In this document: one piece after another, positions 11,106 to 22,259 of the stretch
Numbering within the stretch: the first letter of the stretch is position 1
Layout of the letters: each line of letters begins with the position of its first letter
DNA from: Paracentrotus lividus
Lineage: Eukaryota; Echinodermata; Echinoidea; Camarodonta; Echinidae
DNA length: 64,000 bases
Direction: 5' to 3'
Assembly (NCBI GenBank): GCA_940671915.1
Contig: CALNVZ010000794.1
Coordinates: forward strand, 1 to 64,000
Made by a program: the position numbers and the translations under genes
The notes under the pieces: model-generated
Seen by the model: only the letters and a program-made list of their open reading frames with translations
The model's database searches: none
Told to the model about the DNA's origin: nothing

Positions 11106-11870
11106 ATGCCTTGCTTGTCAGGAGATTGATGGCTAGAAATTATCAACCATAATGATCAGACTGATTTTTAAGAACAAAGTATTTATTGTTCTTGATATAA
11201 ACTGTCTTATTCATTTATATTGCGTATGATAAAACATTAATGCACATCCAGAAAAATACAAACACTGTCTTGTCTGACGATTTCATATTTTATAATTCGT
11301 ACGCTGCATGATTGAGTCAACTTTGGTTTTGAGTGCTAGTTTGTGTGTTCAATTTCAAAATTAAAGATAAAAAAATCCAATACGAAACATTTAAAAGTAG
11401 AAACTCGATTGAACATTGAGAATTTTGTACATGATATAAGATCACGAAACGGGAGATTATATCCCTCCACAATCTCACTCTTAAAAATTGAGGTGCGTAT
11501 AATTATGGTCATATTCCTGAAAATTAAAGAGTGCACAAAGAAGGAAATTGAATTCCTAATAAAGAATTTGTTTGCCCCAAAGCACGCCAGTCGCCGTTTC
11601 GTTTTAAATTGAATGAACGAATCGTGAAATTGGTGCATGAAATTGACATTTGAATGAAAATATAGTGAATTCGTTTGCACTGAACAAAAATGTTAGTGCC
11701 GATAAATGAAATTGAGTACACCAAACGAAAATTTGCGTGCACGTAAATGAAATGCCTTGCTCGAATTGAAAATTTGTATGATCCAACCAGCACGAAAACA
11801 ACAGCTGCGTGAATTTGAATGCACTTAAATGAAATAGAGTGAGGAAATGATGAACTTGAACGGGAAAACC
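11106..11870. repeat. AT-rich dispersed repeat with degenerate short units
   Basis: The part from about 11640 is made of loosely repeated words such as GAATTTGAATGCAC and AAATGAAAT, and finishes in GGGAAAACCTATA. The same words and the same ending occur at 16150-16590. No gene was recognised; the 11336-11680 minus-strand frame looks like a by-product of low-complexity sequence. Confidence 0.5.
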
Positions 11871-11919
<49 letters not shown>

Positions 11920-12161
11920 AGATTCGGACAATAACAAGAGGTGATATGTACATACGTACATACCACCTAAAAAAAAGAAAGAAAAAAAAAAAAGATTCTG
12001 ACAATAACAAGAGGTGCTATGTACATACGTACATACCACCTAAAAAAAGAAGATTCTGACAATAACAAGAGGTGCTATGTACATACGTACATACCACCTA
12101 AAAAAAGAAGATTCTGACAATAACAAGAGGTGATATGTACATACGTACATACCACCTAATG
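11871..12161. repeat. Poly-A tract followed by four hairpin modules
   Basis: An A run (11873-11916) leads into four tandem copies of a module of 52-62 bases: AGATTCTGACAATAACAAG, then GGTGATATGTACATACGTAC and ATACCACCTAA. The GGTG...TATGTAC/GTACATA...CACC part is a perfect-to-near-perfect stem, so each module can fold. Single and double copies occur at 13193-13312 and 29653-29704, so the module seems to be the recurrent 3' end of an element. Confidence 0.75.
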
Positions 12162-12431
12162 AGGCGGCTTGTCCAATGCAAAATACATGTACACTTCATA
12201 TGTGATGAAATGACATGCCTTCTTTGATCGCCAATTTAGACTGCAATGCCGGGGGTAAAACCAAAGTAAATGCGCCAATGTTGTAGGGAATCGTCTCAGC
12301 TACAACATACTGAACATTTGAAAGAGAAACGGCGCATAATTATTGAGTAACAATCCTCTTTGTACCAAGTTTATGTCGTCATTAAACTAAATCGGTAATT
12401 TTGAAACGCAAATCGAAATTTTGAGTTTAGA
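12162..12431. other. No feature recognised
   Basis: Ordinary AT-rich sequence between the hairpin array and the next R copy. Confidence 0.4.
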
Positions 12432-13165
12432 AGCCATTATGATAATGTTGCAATGACGTTAAGTAAGAAATGAGGTATGAAATCGCATCTACAACTCATA
12501 CTCTATCCAACTCTGGAAAGATAATTGGGGGTTGTCGTTGATCCTGAAGAATTATTCAGGATTTTGTGTAGGCATGTTTTTGGCCAAAAATGGAATATTT
12601 CCGCAAAATTGACAAAATTCGCGTGCGCGTAGTTCCAAATTGAACTGGTGCCCATTTGGTTATGAATAGTTTGCAAATAGTGATTATGGTTCCAAATTGT
12701 TGTGAATATTATCAAGATTACTTTAAAAGCAAAAAATCGATGATCTGGAGCTGCATTCTTTCCCGACGTGCAAAAAAGCGCGCAAAATCGTGTGCGCGCA
12801 TTTTTTTTCTTGAAATGCTTAAAATGACCTGAAACGTACTCTAAATTGGCCAAAAGGGGATTTTGAACTTTTTAAATTTTTGCGCGCGCGTAATTCCTAA
12901 ATGTGCGTTCTTGCGCGCGCGCATTATGTTCTAAAAGATGCGCTTCAATTTGAAGTTTATGTGTATTAAATATGATTAATCAATGATTATTAGTTATCAA
13001 GTTATGATTAATAATGTGATTTTACAAAATGGCGTCTAGATGACGTCACGTGATTGCGATTGATAAGAAAATGAGTTAGTGCTGAGACTTTATGATGATC
13101 TATCATTGCTGAACATTTGAAATACTATAATGCATTATTTTTATAGTTATCATCTACACAAGAAG
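12432..13165. repeat. Dispersed repeat R, copy 3 (longest form)
   Basis: Begins TAATGTTGCAATGACG and runs through the CG-rich block (12770-12930) into GGCGTCTAGATGACGTCACG at about 13030. It ends shortly after a TGTACAGAAAAAAATAAGG junction with the hairpin modules. Copy 4 at 60461-61140 follows the same order, which defines the full unit. Confidence 0.75.
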
Positions 13166-13192
13166 TGTACAGAAAAAAATAAGGAGAAAAAA

Positions 13193-13312
13193 AAAGAAGA
13201 TTCTGACAATAACAAGAGGTGATATGTACATACATACATACCACCTAAAAATAAAAAAAAAGAAGATTCTGACAATAACAAGAGGTGATATGTACATAAG
13301 TACATACCACCT
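13193..13312. repeat. Two hairpin modules at the end of an R copy
   Basis: Two tandem copies of the GGTGATATGTACATA...ACCACCTAA module follow immediately on R copy 3. The loop differs slightly between units (CATACATACATA against CATAAGTACATA). Confidence 0.75.
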
Positions 13313-14140
13313 AAAAAATGGAGAATAGAGAATGGCTCTTTTGAAATCTGTACATGTTGTTAAATTTGAGCCACAAAGTTTGCTCTTCAGATGTTTGGAA
13401 CTAAAAACGAAAGGGTAGGTGGGAACCTTTCTGCCAAAATATGTCATTTTTTCCTAAATAGCTTTGTTTATTCATTTTGGTGACTTTGCTTTGTTTGTCA
13501 TAAACATTGCACTTAAAATATTTAGGGTTGTTGTCATTATGTCCTGGTTCAAGTATTCCTTTTAACCAACTGCAGAGTACAATACATGTATCTTTCAGCA
13601 CTTTCGCTTGTTTGGCAAACCATTTTCTAGTACGGTGATGATCTTCTGTAGATGAAGAATCCATTGAATATTTTATTTGCCAGTGTCTGAGAAACAAACA
13701 CCCATATCTCTGATGTTCCATGTTGCTCTAGAGGTACAAGAAGCATCAGGGTAGGCCTATTTGTTTTGTTATGTGTGAGATGGACCACTTTTGGATAAAA
13801 CACATTTAACAAGTATACAAGTATTATGTTGAATTCCCCCAAAGCTCGTCTTCAAACTTTTGAGAGGCAGCAAAGTCTGAACAGTCGATCATGGATGGGG
13901 ATTACCATAATTACCATGGAATTAATGTTGCACACTTCAGGCCATTTTCTGGTATAATCTCTATCAGATAGAACTTCCAATGTAGTTTATTGATTTGGGA
14001 TCCTGGAAACTTTAAAGTGGACTGGTAAAGACTTATTATCATGTACGAAACGAATCAGCGGGGTGTGTAGAACAACTTGCTTTTTATTTAGTGAAAAACG
14101 GACAACCTGAAGTGGATTTAGAGGACATTATGGTACATGC
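13313..14140. other. Unrecognised sequence with overlapping minus-strand open frames
   Basis: Minus-strand frames of 106 residues (13721-13401) and 71 residues (13842-13627) overlap. The first contains RKWFAKQAKVLKDTCIVLCS and a lysine-rich end, and is less biased than most open frames in this window. I recognise no family, see no splice sites that fit, and cannot say whether this is an old exon or transposase debris. Around 14010-14110 the sequence resembles 35500-35600 (ACAACTTGCTTTTTATTTA against ACAACTTGCGTTTTATTTA), so part of it is repetitive. Confidence 0.35.
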
Positions 14141-14221
14141 AGGTAATATGGGCTAGCAGGTAATATGGGCCACCTGAAGCAAATCATGTCGTGACCGTCG
14201 ACCGGTGACCGATGTGAGTAC

Positions 14222-14690
14222 CTGTTCTAGGACAATTACCCCCTGGACAATTATCCCAACGGACAATTCCCCGGAATTACCCCGAGGACAATTACCCCCC
14301 GGACAATTACCCCCCGGACAATTACCCCCCGAGGACAATTACCCCCGGAGGACAATTACCCCCCGATTACCCCCCGGACAATTACCCCGCAGGACAATTA
14401 CCCCCCGGACAATTACCCGGGACAATTACCCGCCCGGACAATTACCCCCTCACAGGCATTGATGTTGGTATCAAGCGGTGCCTATATTTTAAGTCTCGCC
14501 CGGTGTCGTAGGTTTTCGAATTATTTTCTACTTGATCTTATCTTAATGACTTTCTCTTTCTCTTCCTTTATTATATCTATCTTTTTCCTTTTCTCTTTCA
14601 CTTTCTTCTTTTTACTTTGCTTTTTCCCTTTTTTCCCTTTTCGATTTCTGCGCCTATGCATCAGAAAATATGTTGGCCCCCATATATCCT
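14222..14690 (-). mobile_element. Element Y, copy A, with a GGTAATTGTCC array
   Basis: Read on the - strand it starts GGGGCCAACATATTTTCTGA near 14684 and passes a pyrimidine/purine-biased stretch. It then contains ATAAGATCAAGTAGAAAATA and GCGAGACTT, and ends in about 14 units of GGGGGTAATTGTCC (14230-14450). Copies B (16600-17160) and C (43968-44515) share the same order. There is no coding sequence; the apparent proline/glycine-rich open frames are translations of the array. Confidence 0.75.
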
Positions 14691-14892
14691 TTTTTTTCAT
14701 AGAAAAATAAATTGAACATTCATGAAAGTACACGATTACACAAAATAATCACAAATGTTGAATATCTCTGATTCATCTCTGATTCCAACTGATCGTATTT
14801 CTATTTATTTTTGTTTCGCCTGAACGAAGTTCGACAGCGACCTAGTAATCAATTTTCCTGTTAGTCTGTTGGTCTGTTAGTCTGTTACGAAA

Positions 14893-15405
14893 ATGTCAAA
14901 GTTTTTAGTTTTTTGTTTAACTTGCTCTGATTTCTTTATTTCAGCATCATTTGTGTTCACACTTGGGACAAATGATACTTGGGTAATACCAACTATGTGT
15001 TGATAAGGATGATGGGGTCAAAGGTCATCTAGGGGTCAAAAGGCCAAATGATATGAGGCCATGTTACAAAATGTTACAGTTTTTGTTTAACTTGCTCTCA
15101 TTTCTTTATTTCGCAATCAATTGTGTTCACACTTGGTACAAATGATTCTTGGGTAATACCACATGTGTCGTGATGAGGATGATGAGATCAAAGGTTATAT
15201 AGGGGTCAAAATGTCAAGTTAAAGGCCGTCTTTTCTTAAACTTTTTGTTTAACTTTCACTCATTTTTTTTATAGCATCAGTTTTTTTTACCCCTGGTATA
15301 AATTATCCTTGGTTAATACAACTTATGTGTTGATGAGAATGATGAGGTCAAAGGTCATATAGGGGTCAAAAGGTCAACTTAGAGGTCAAAAGGTCATATT
15401 GCGTG
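14893..15405. repeat. Three tandem units of about 150-170 bases
   Basis: Three diverged units each read TTTGTTTAACTTGCTCTSAT, then CACACTTGGKACAAATGAT, then GATGAGGTCAAAGGTCAT and AGGGGTCAAAAGG. They start near 14908, 15076 and 15240. This is a tandemly repeated non-coding family, with no gene inside. Confidence 0.75.
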
Positions 15406-15507
15406 TTTTGTTGATAGCGAAATCGGGCGAGACTCGTGTTTCGCGAACCATCAGGCAAATAGATAAAACCGTGGTCTGAGCCCATGGTTTCTAAGGGCGG
15501 CAATAAA

Positions 15508-15666
15508 GGCCATTATTAATAACTCCATAATTTAACAAATAAAGTGAAAATATAAACTAAAGCCCAATATCCATTTATGAAAAAATAAGGTTAATCGTAA
15601 AATTAAATATCATGCATAAGTTATTTTCACTTTAATTGTTAATTTATGGGGTCATTAATTATGGCC
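15508..15666. mobile_element. Short foldback MITE
   Basis: GGCCATTATTAATAACTCC and the following AAATAAAGTGAAAATAT are mirrored by TTATTTTCACTTTAATTG and GGTCATTAATTATGGCC at the right end, so almost the whole 160 bases form one hairpin. A relative in opposite orientation, with one arm, lies at about 42880-43045, including the shared flank CCATGGTTTCTAAGGGCGGC. Confidence 0.7.
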
Positions 15667-15712
15667 CCGATGACCGCCCACGGATTTTGTCGAATCCACC
15701 GTCGGGAAAATG

Positions 15713-15838
15713 AGGGCCAGTTTACATATTTTCTGATGCATTTTGTGTATTCAAACGGGGGGCTTCGGGCGCAAGCCCCCCCCCCCCCCCCCCCCCATTT
15801 TTCATGGCGCAGAAGGCGCCGCTAAACAAACAAAAAGG
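15713..15838 (+). repeat. Element Y, head fragment (copy D)
   Basis: GAGGGCCAGTTTACATATTT and CATTTTTCATGGCGCAGAAG with a C run between them match the start of copy C at 43968. The rest of the element is replaced by a SINE and AT-rich repeat, and may resume as copy B at 16600. Confidence 0.65.
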
Positions 15839-15849
15839 GGGGAAAGGAG

Positions 15850-16135
15850 CTGGGGTGGAGGTTGTGTGGTCGAATTGATAAGTTGGTGGACTGACGATCA
15901 CAAGCTACGCGGTTCGAATCCCCTCCATTCCACTAATGTCCTTTGGTTAGATATTAATCTACAATTGGCCAGACTTGACCCAAGTAAGGTAAATGGGTAC
16001 CGGTAGGAAGAAATTCCTCGAATGCCTGAAGCGCCCTTTATTAGGGCAGCTATGGCTATTGCCGGGTAATAATATGAGCTGCGCCACTGAATAGTTTATT
16101 AGATAGTCGGCACATTATAAATGCTTAATATAGGT
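15850..16135 (+). mobile_element. tRNA-derived SINE
   Basis: The head has an A-box-like stretch (TGGTCGAATTGATAAG, 15868-15883) and a canonical B box, GGTTCGAATCC at 15911-15921. GGGGTGGAGG near 15853 can pair with CCTCCATTCC at about 15922, like an extended acceptor stem. The body carries GGTAAATGGGTACCGGTAGG, AATTCCTCGAATGCCTGA and GAGCTGCGCC, a conserved-looking central domain typical of marine deuterostome SINEs, and fades at ATTATAAATGCTTAATA. No open frame is meaningful here. Confidence 0.7.
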
Positions 16136-16149
16136 TTTTCCGGCCAATT

Positions 16150-16590
16150 TCATTGTTTTGTCAATCAATTGCATATTAAAGGCATTCATGTTCGGAAAAA
16201 CGCTGCTGCATCGAAATGTTGCCAGTCAAAATCGTATTCAATCCTCAAAATTAGCGATTAATGGGATTGATTTCGTATTTGCGCATTCTACTTCACATAA
16301 TAAGCATATGCATTCGGCAATAGCTATTCAAATTCGTCTTCATCCTGTCGACATTTAATTCTGTATACTGAAATTTGCACAAATTTGAATGCACAAATAA
16401 TGAAATTAAATGCCTATATTCGAATTTGAACTTTGCAACCATTACTTTGTGTGCCTAAAAACGAATCTGAGAGCATGAACACGAAATTGTTTGACTAAAG
16501 TCAGTCTGTCGCATCAAACACATGAATTTGAATACACATTAAATGAAAACGGATGATAAATGTATGAAATTGGCAGGGAAAACCTATATT
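16150..16590. repeat. AT-rich dispersed repeat, second copy
   Basis: Shares the degenerate GAATTTGAATGCAC/AAATGAAA words and the ending GGGAAAACCTATA with 11640-11872. Confidence 0.5.
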
Positions 16591-16599
16591 ATTGTTATT

Positions 16600-17160
16600 G
16601 TTAATGGAAAGGGGGAAAAAAGGAAAAAAAAAAAAAGGAAAAATAAGAAAATGAGAGAGAGAGAGAAAGAGAGAGAGAGAAAAGGAGAAAGATCAATATA
16701 AAAGAGAAAGGGAAAGGGAAGGAGAAAGCCATTAAGATAAGATCAAGAAAAAAAACAATTAGAAAACTTGCGAGACCAGGCGAGACTCACCATGGGCGCT
16801 ACTTGATTCCAACATCAATTGCCAGGGGTCGGGGGGTGGTAATTGTCCTGGGGTGTAATTGTCCGCGCGGGGGGGAGGGGGAGGCGGGCGGGGGGGGGGG
16901 GGGTGAGGGCGTGGAGGGGCGGGGGGGGTGGGGGGAGGGGGGGGGGGGGGGGGGGGTATTTGTCCGGGGGTAATTGTCTCGGGGGTAATTGTTTGGGGGT
17001 AATTGTCCGGGGGGTAATTTTCCTGGCGGGGGGTAATTGTCCGGGGTAATTGTCCTGGGGGTAATTGTCCTCGGGGGTAATTGTCCGGTCGGGGTAATTG
17101 TCCGGGGGTAATTGTCCTCGGGGTAATTGTCCGGGGGGTAATTGTCCTGATACGGTGAGC
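16600..17160 (+). mobile_element. Element Y, copy B, with G-rich tract
   Basis: GATAAGATCAAG at 16737 and GCGAGACTCACCATGGGCGC at 16782 match copies A and C. They are followed by about 15 GGTAATTGTCC units (16830-17150). Between units, 16868-16957 is an almost pure G tract with short interruptions, a strong candidate for G-quadruplex formation and for assembly error. Confidence 0.75.
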
Positions 17161-18099
17161 ACCATAGTGTTGTTCATATGTATAGTATACGAAAATACAT
17201 CGTCGTGAGAGAATCTGATGCCGAAATTTCTCTGAGAAAATTGCCGAAAACCAACTAGGTGGATTAAACTTACGGCATTTTTTTACCCTGATGTAAAATT
17301 TGATATTTTACATAATGTGATGGTGAAAGAGTGCTTGAGGGGGTAACCTCAATTGTTTTGTATATCTAGTAAGCTTATAGTTTCATTTTGATCATACTAG
17401 CGTGTACATGTCACTTTGTTTTAGTGAAGGGGTGCAATGTGGCATTGAATGCTTGCCTGACACAGCAACATTAGTGCAGGTAATATGGGACATCCGAAAT
17501 GGAGGAAATGATTCTGGTACTTAGTATTGGGATGAGGCATCAATCTCTTTGCTACGATTTTTTTTTTGGTATATTCACAGTATATAATTAATATAAATAA
17601 CTTATTGTAGGCCTATATTGACTTGTATAATGAAAATAATATTTAGATAACATTAAAAAAAAATAATATACAAAATACATAACAATGAAATATATAGTCA
17701 AAGGACTTACTGAAGGGTCTTATGATTTCAAATTATATCTTAAAGTTAACAATTTTCAACATTTTAAACAAATTCCAGACATGGTAGAGTCAATGTAGTT
17801 TTTAAGACATACATTAAATACATGTGCCCATATTACCTGCACATGCAGGTAATATGGGCACTTTGGTAATGACGTCAACATTCCAATATTGCAGACAGGG
17901 TGTTAGTGATAATTGTTTTTCTTCACAATAAAAGTTAGAGCAGTAGTTATTGATTCATATAAACAAAGATTAGACTGTGTGTCATTTCGTAATTTTATGC
18001 AAATTAGGTAAATGAGAATAGGGGGTCCATATTACCTGCATGTACCCTATCTGTCCCCTCCCTGAAATCTTAAACATCAAGTAAAATTTGGAGGGGTTC
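17161..18099. repeat. Spacer with recurrent GCAGGTAATATGGG motif
   Basis: GCAGGTAATATGGG occurs at 17477 and 17845, and in reverse at about 18027. It also occurs at 14136 and, without its first G, at 14156. It lies in otherwise plain AT-rich sequence with no gene, so it seems to be a short conserved part of a decayed dispersed repeat. Confidence 0.5.
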
Positions 18100-19154
18100 T
18101 TGATGACGTCATAAGTGTGAGGGAAAGTTGCACAGCTTGAATGCTGCACTATGTATACAAGTGTTATACATGTATTGTAATGCATTACTTTTTATCCCTT
18201 TCCTTATTTCATTTATTTTTTTTTTCTCACTTTCCTTATGTTATTTATTGTTTCTCTATTTCCTGATGTAATCCGTTGTATCTCCTTGCATACCCATGGT
18301 GCTGATATTTCTGCTTTCCTTATGCTATTCATTGTTTTTCTCAATTTCCTTATGTTATCCATTGTTTTTATATCTTTCCTTATGTTATTAATTGTTTTTC
18401 TCACTTTCCTTATGTTACTCATTGTTCTTTTATTACTTTCCTTATGTTATTCATTGTTTATCTCACTTTCCTTATGTTATTCATTGTTTTTCTCACTTTC
18501 CTTAAGTTTTTCATTGTTTTCTCACTTTCCTTATGTTATTCATTGTTTTTCTCACTTTCCTTATGTTATTCATTGTTTTTTTCTCACTTTCTTTACGTTA
18601 TTCATTGTTTTTTCTCTCTTTCCTTATGTTATTCATTGTTTTTTTCTCACTTTCTTTACGTTATTCATTGTTTTTTCTCTCTTTCCTTATGTTATTCATT
18701 GTTTTTCTCTCTTTCCTTATGTTATTCGTTGTTTTTCTCTCTTTCCTTATGTCATTCATTGTTTTTCTCACTTGCTTTATGTTATTCATTGTTTTTCTCG
18801 CTTTCCTTATGTTATTCATTGTTTTTCTCTCTTTCCTTATGTTATTCATTGTTTTTCTCGCTTTCCTTATGTTATTCATTGTTTTTCTCTCTTTCCTTAT
18901 GTTATTCATTGTTTTTTTCTCTTACCTTATGTTATCAATTGTTTTTCTTTATGTTATTTATTGTTTCTCTATTTTCCTAAACATAATTATTTGTTGTTTC
19001 TATTTTCTTATTCAATGATTTCTCTTTATTCCTAATGGTATTTATTGTTCTGTCTCGATTGTTTTATCTTAATATAATGCATTATAGATATAGTAATAGA
19101 TATGCTTCATGCATTACTTCCGGGGTTGCTCCTCACACTTATGACGTCATCAAA
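18100..19154. mobile_element. TIR element with a 30-bp minisatellite core
   Basis: The ends TTGATGACGTCATAAGTGTG (18100) and CACACTTATGACGTCATCAA (ending 19154) are perfect inverted repeats of at least 22 bases, and weaker similarity continues outward. The interior from 18220 to 18960 is about 24 units of a 30-base repeat, TTTCCTTATGTTATTCATTG plus TTTTTCTCAC. Because 30 is divisible by three, frames stay open on both strands; they encode nothing credible. A decayed relative of the minisatellite is at 49640-49860. Confidence 0.8.
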
Positions 19155-19825
19155 TAGCCCTTAAAATATCCACGGATCTTCCAATTGAACCCGATTGTAT
19201 ATACAATGTTCAAAGCAGCATTTCTCGTGAACGCAATATGCTAAAGGGTTCAACTAAACGGTGTTCTGTTTCTCATGAACTAAACTTGATAATGCAATTA
19301 AATTCAACAAGATTGGCCTCTTCTTTAATATTCCACTTTAAATGAGGATGACAAAATCATAAACAAATAAGAAACCAACGATTCCTCGTCATTTTTAGTA
19401 AAACATTACACCATAAAGATCCCTGATAACTGTTGTTCCAGTGTTTATTCCATAACAAGTTTGTTAAAGGGATGCAAGATTTGGAGACCATCATGCAGGA
19501 GGTTTCCTGTCTTTAGTACATTTAAAAAGTTGATGAAGGTATACTGTTATGTGTCTGGCGTATGTTGCACATTCTTTATAAGAAACTTTGCTACCTCGTC
19601 AAATGCTTCATATAATTAAAATTGCAGCTTTCAATTGGAATATGCTTATAAATAGCACTTGATTTGAAGTGGATTTAATGCCGTACAATTATCATATATT
19701 ATTATTATCATTATTATCATGCTCGCCTATCTGCATTACCTGTCTAAATAGCACATTCTTGACATCTTTGATGCTATAGACATTCTCCAAATGTGCATTT
19801 AAAACATTGCAAATGAATAGTCGGT
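19155..19825. other. No feature recognised
   Basis: AT-rich non-coding sequence with a short ATT/ATC microsatellite at 19690-19720. No splice-flanked open frame was seen. Confidence 0.4.
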
Positions 19826-20710
19826 TCATGTTTTTCTAGGTCGGCCATTTTGAATTTCAATGTGGTGGCCAATATTGTAATCCATTATTTTATATGATAT
19901 AGGCCTATGTATATAATCAAGACATCCTTACAGGTGCCAACGTATTAAGGTTTATTCAACCACAAGGCTGAATGATTTAGCCATGGTGGCCATTTTGAAT
20001 TTCAAGATGGCTACTTATTGAAATGGATCATAATGACAGAAGAACATGTATCATAATGTGACAGGAAACTTATGTATTCTTTCAAAAATGCCTAATATAT
20101 GTTAAAATACAAATTTCTTGTATGGCGGCCATTCTGAAATTCAAAATGGCGGCCTAAGACGTGTTTAGAAATAATGGACCCAAAGTTTTTTGGATTCAGC
20201 ATCCCAAATTGACAAATTTAGGTCATACATACCATTTTTGCTTGAATATTTCACAAGATATAGGCCTCAGTCAAAATACAATTTTCTATGGCGGCCATTT
20301 GGAAATTCAAAATGGCCGCCTGAGACGTGGTCGAAAAAATTGGTACTAAAGTTTTTTGGATTCAGCACCCCCGAATTGACAAAATTAGGTCAGAAAAACC
20401 ACTTTGGCTTGAATATCTCACATGATATAGGTCAAAATACAATTTTCTATGGCGGCCATTTCGAATTTCAAAATGGCCGCCTTAGACATGGTCGAAAAAA
20501 TTGGTACCAAAGTTTTTTGGATTCAGCACCCCCGAATTGACAAAATTAGGTCAGGAAAACCACTTTGGCTTTTATATCTCACAAGATATAGGTCAAAGTA
20601 CAATTTTCTATGGCGGACATTTTGACATTCAAAATGGCCGCCTAAGACGTGGTCGAAAAAATTGGTATCAAAGTTTTTTGGATTCAGCACCCCCAAATTA
20701 ACAAAGTTAT
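19826..20710. repeat. Satellite-like array with GGCGGCCAT boxes
   Basis: Three well-preserved units of about 165 bases (20275-20700) and at least two older ones upstream. Each has TTCTATGGCGGCCATTT, CAAAATGGCCGCCT, GACGTGGTCGAAAAAATTGG and TTTTTTGGATTCAGCACCCC. The GGCGGCC boxes lie in opposite orientations on either side of a short centre, so each unit holds a small hairpin. Open frames through it repeat the same peptide and are not genes. Confidence 0.8.
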
Positions 20711-21122
20711 ATATATTTTGACATAACAGCCTCTACTAACATAACAAAATTAATGTTCAATACGTGTGTTGTTGCCCCCCCCCCCTGATTTTCACTGGAA
20801 CTGTTTCCGATCAATCTGAAACTGTCTCTGGTTGCTGTATGTTATTAGAGTCTTCTTTTCTCAATTCTGTGTTTACCAGCCGTCTTCTTCCCCCTGCCTC
20901 TCCCTGCCTTTGGGGGGGGGGATGTTTAATTTCAATTTGAGTCAAAGACAATACAAATATAGCTCTACAGTACAGTGTGTTTTGCTCTCGATGAATTGCA
21001 CTGTTCGTCATAAAGGTGGAATATTTTGTTCTGGCTCCAACGATGCTATGTTGCTTCGGCTTGAATTTCTTGAATGTGTTGCACGTTCCCTTAATCCTTT
21101 CCAGGGACTTTTCTTCCAAATA
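20711..21122. other. No gene recognised
   Basis: Contains short C and G runs (20775, 20911) and two overlapping open frames on opposite strands of 102 and 135 residues. Neither resembles a known family, and the plus-strand frame runs on into the MITE at 21123. Confidence 0.4.
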
Positions 21123-21803
21123 GTTTGCAATCCCCAGAAGATGACCATTTTCGTCATTTTATTTTTTATTTTGGGGCCCTTTTTTGTTTACGCGACCCAC
21201 CAAATCACCCTCAGTCCTACTCAAAGTAAACACGTCTGAGGTGTAGAGTTGTTATTGTTCTTTAAGTTAAATGACTCGTTTGTCTAGGAGAGGGGTCAAA
21301 TTTTATTTTGATTGGGGTTCAACATTGCTTTTAACCATTTTTACACCATGAAAATTTCTATCTTCCCTAAATTTTATAGTAAGATATCAGCAAAACATAA
21401 AAATAAAAATATATTAAAATATCATCAATAGTTACCATTTAAAATCTTGCCATCAAGGCTAAAAAGACAATTAGGGAAAATGATAATAATTAAGGGTTAA
21501 AGGTTGTTTTTTGTTTTTGTTTTTAGCATAAACTTTGAATACAATATTCCGAATTTTTATTAATCATACTTTTTGTTTCAATCTCTCCCCCCCCCCCCCC
21601 TAGACAAGAGACCCAAGCCTTTCCCCGTAAATCTAGATTTAAGCTAAAAACCAATATAAACAGTACGCCTCAGATGCGTTTCCTGGGGGAGGGGGGGGGG
21701 GGGGGGGGGGGGGGACTTGATCGGCCGGGTAACCAAAAAGGGGTCCCAAAATGAGAAGAAAAAAAAAATGACCGAAAATGAGCATCATGGGGGTTGACAA
21801 AAC
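21123..21803. mobile_element. MITE alpha, copy 2
   Basis: Begins GTTTGCAATCCCCAGAAGAT and ends GGGGGTTGACAAAAC, the diverged counterparts of the ends of copy 1 at 3906-4558. The interior aligns in order (GGGGTTCAACATTGCTTTTA, CCATCAAGGCTAAAAAGACA). C and G runs at 21590 and 21690 are new in this copy. Confidence 0.75.
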
Positions 21804-21864
21804 TTTTTTTTGGAAAAAAAAATCTTCGTAAAGGGTTTGGAGAATGTTCAAAATATAGCCAGGG

Positions 21865-22259
21865 TCTCGAAAAGTAAAAGCAGCGACAAAGATATTAAAG
21901 AAATTAAAGCCGGAGCAAAATCATGTCGCTATAGCGGCAAAATAAATAAATTAATTAATTTAAAAAAATAAATAATAATAATATTCCATCTTTATGACGG
22001 ACAGTGTATGATCAGCTATTGAATTTCCCGCGGTCTGCATCTGGTGAACTAGATTTTTATACAATAAGGAGATCACGTGATGCTTTCTTCAATAAAACGT
22101 ATTAGCCCATGCGCAAACATAATAAAGTCTCTATTGTCCCAAGACAATTAGCCCCACAGAATATTTTCAATTCGGCAACTTCCTTCGGGTAAACTTCATA
22201 TTACCTTCGCGTGTGATTCATAGTGCCATCGTGTAACCTTTTAAACTTTGCCCGAACCC
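21865..22259. repeat. Repeat X, copy 1, left part (interrupted)
   Basis: AATTAAAGCCGGAGCAAAAT and GATTCATAGTGCCATCGTGT match 38582-38940 in the other X copy. The match breaks at TTAA (22260-22263), where a transposon enters, and resumes at 29341. The left end of X is missing in this copy. Confidence 0.8.

Noticed and set aside
11524-12059. 171-residue minus-strand and 70-residue plus-strand frames
   Set aside because: Built from a poly-A tract and the hairpin modules.
14153-14462. Glycine/proline-rich frames resembling collagen-like peptides
   Set aside because: Translations of the GGGGTAATTGTCC array; the same occurs at 16815-17177 and 44231-44564.
18238-19035. 265-residue hydrophobic frame and basic minus-strand frames (NNIRKERKTM repeats)
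   Set aside because: The 30-base minisatellite has a length divisible by three, so all stop-free frames persist. The peptides are exact translations of the repeat.
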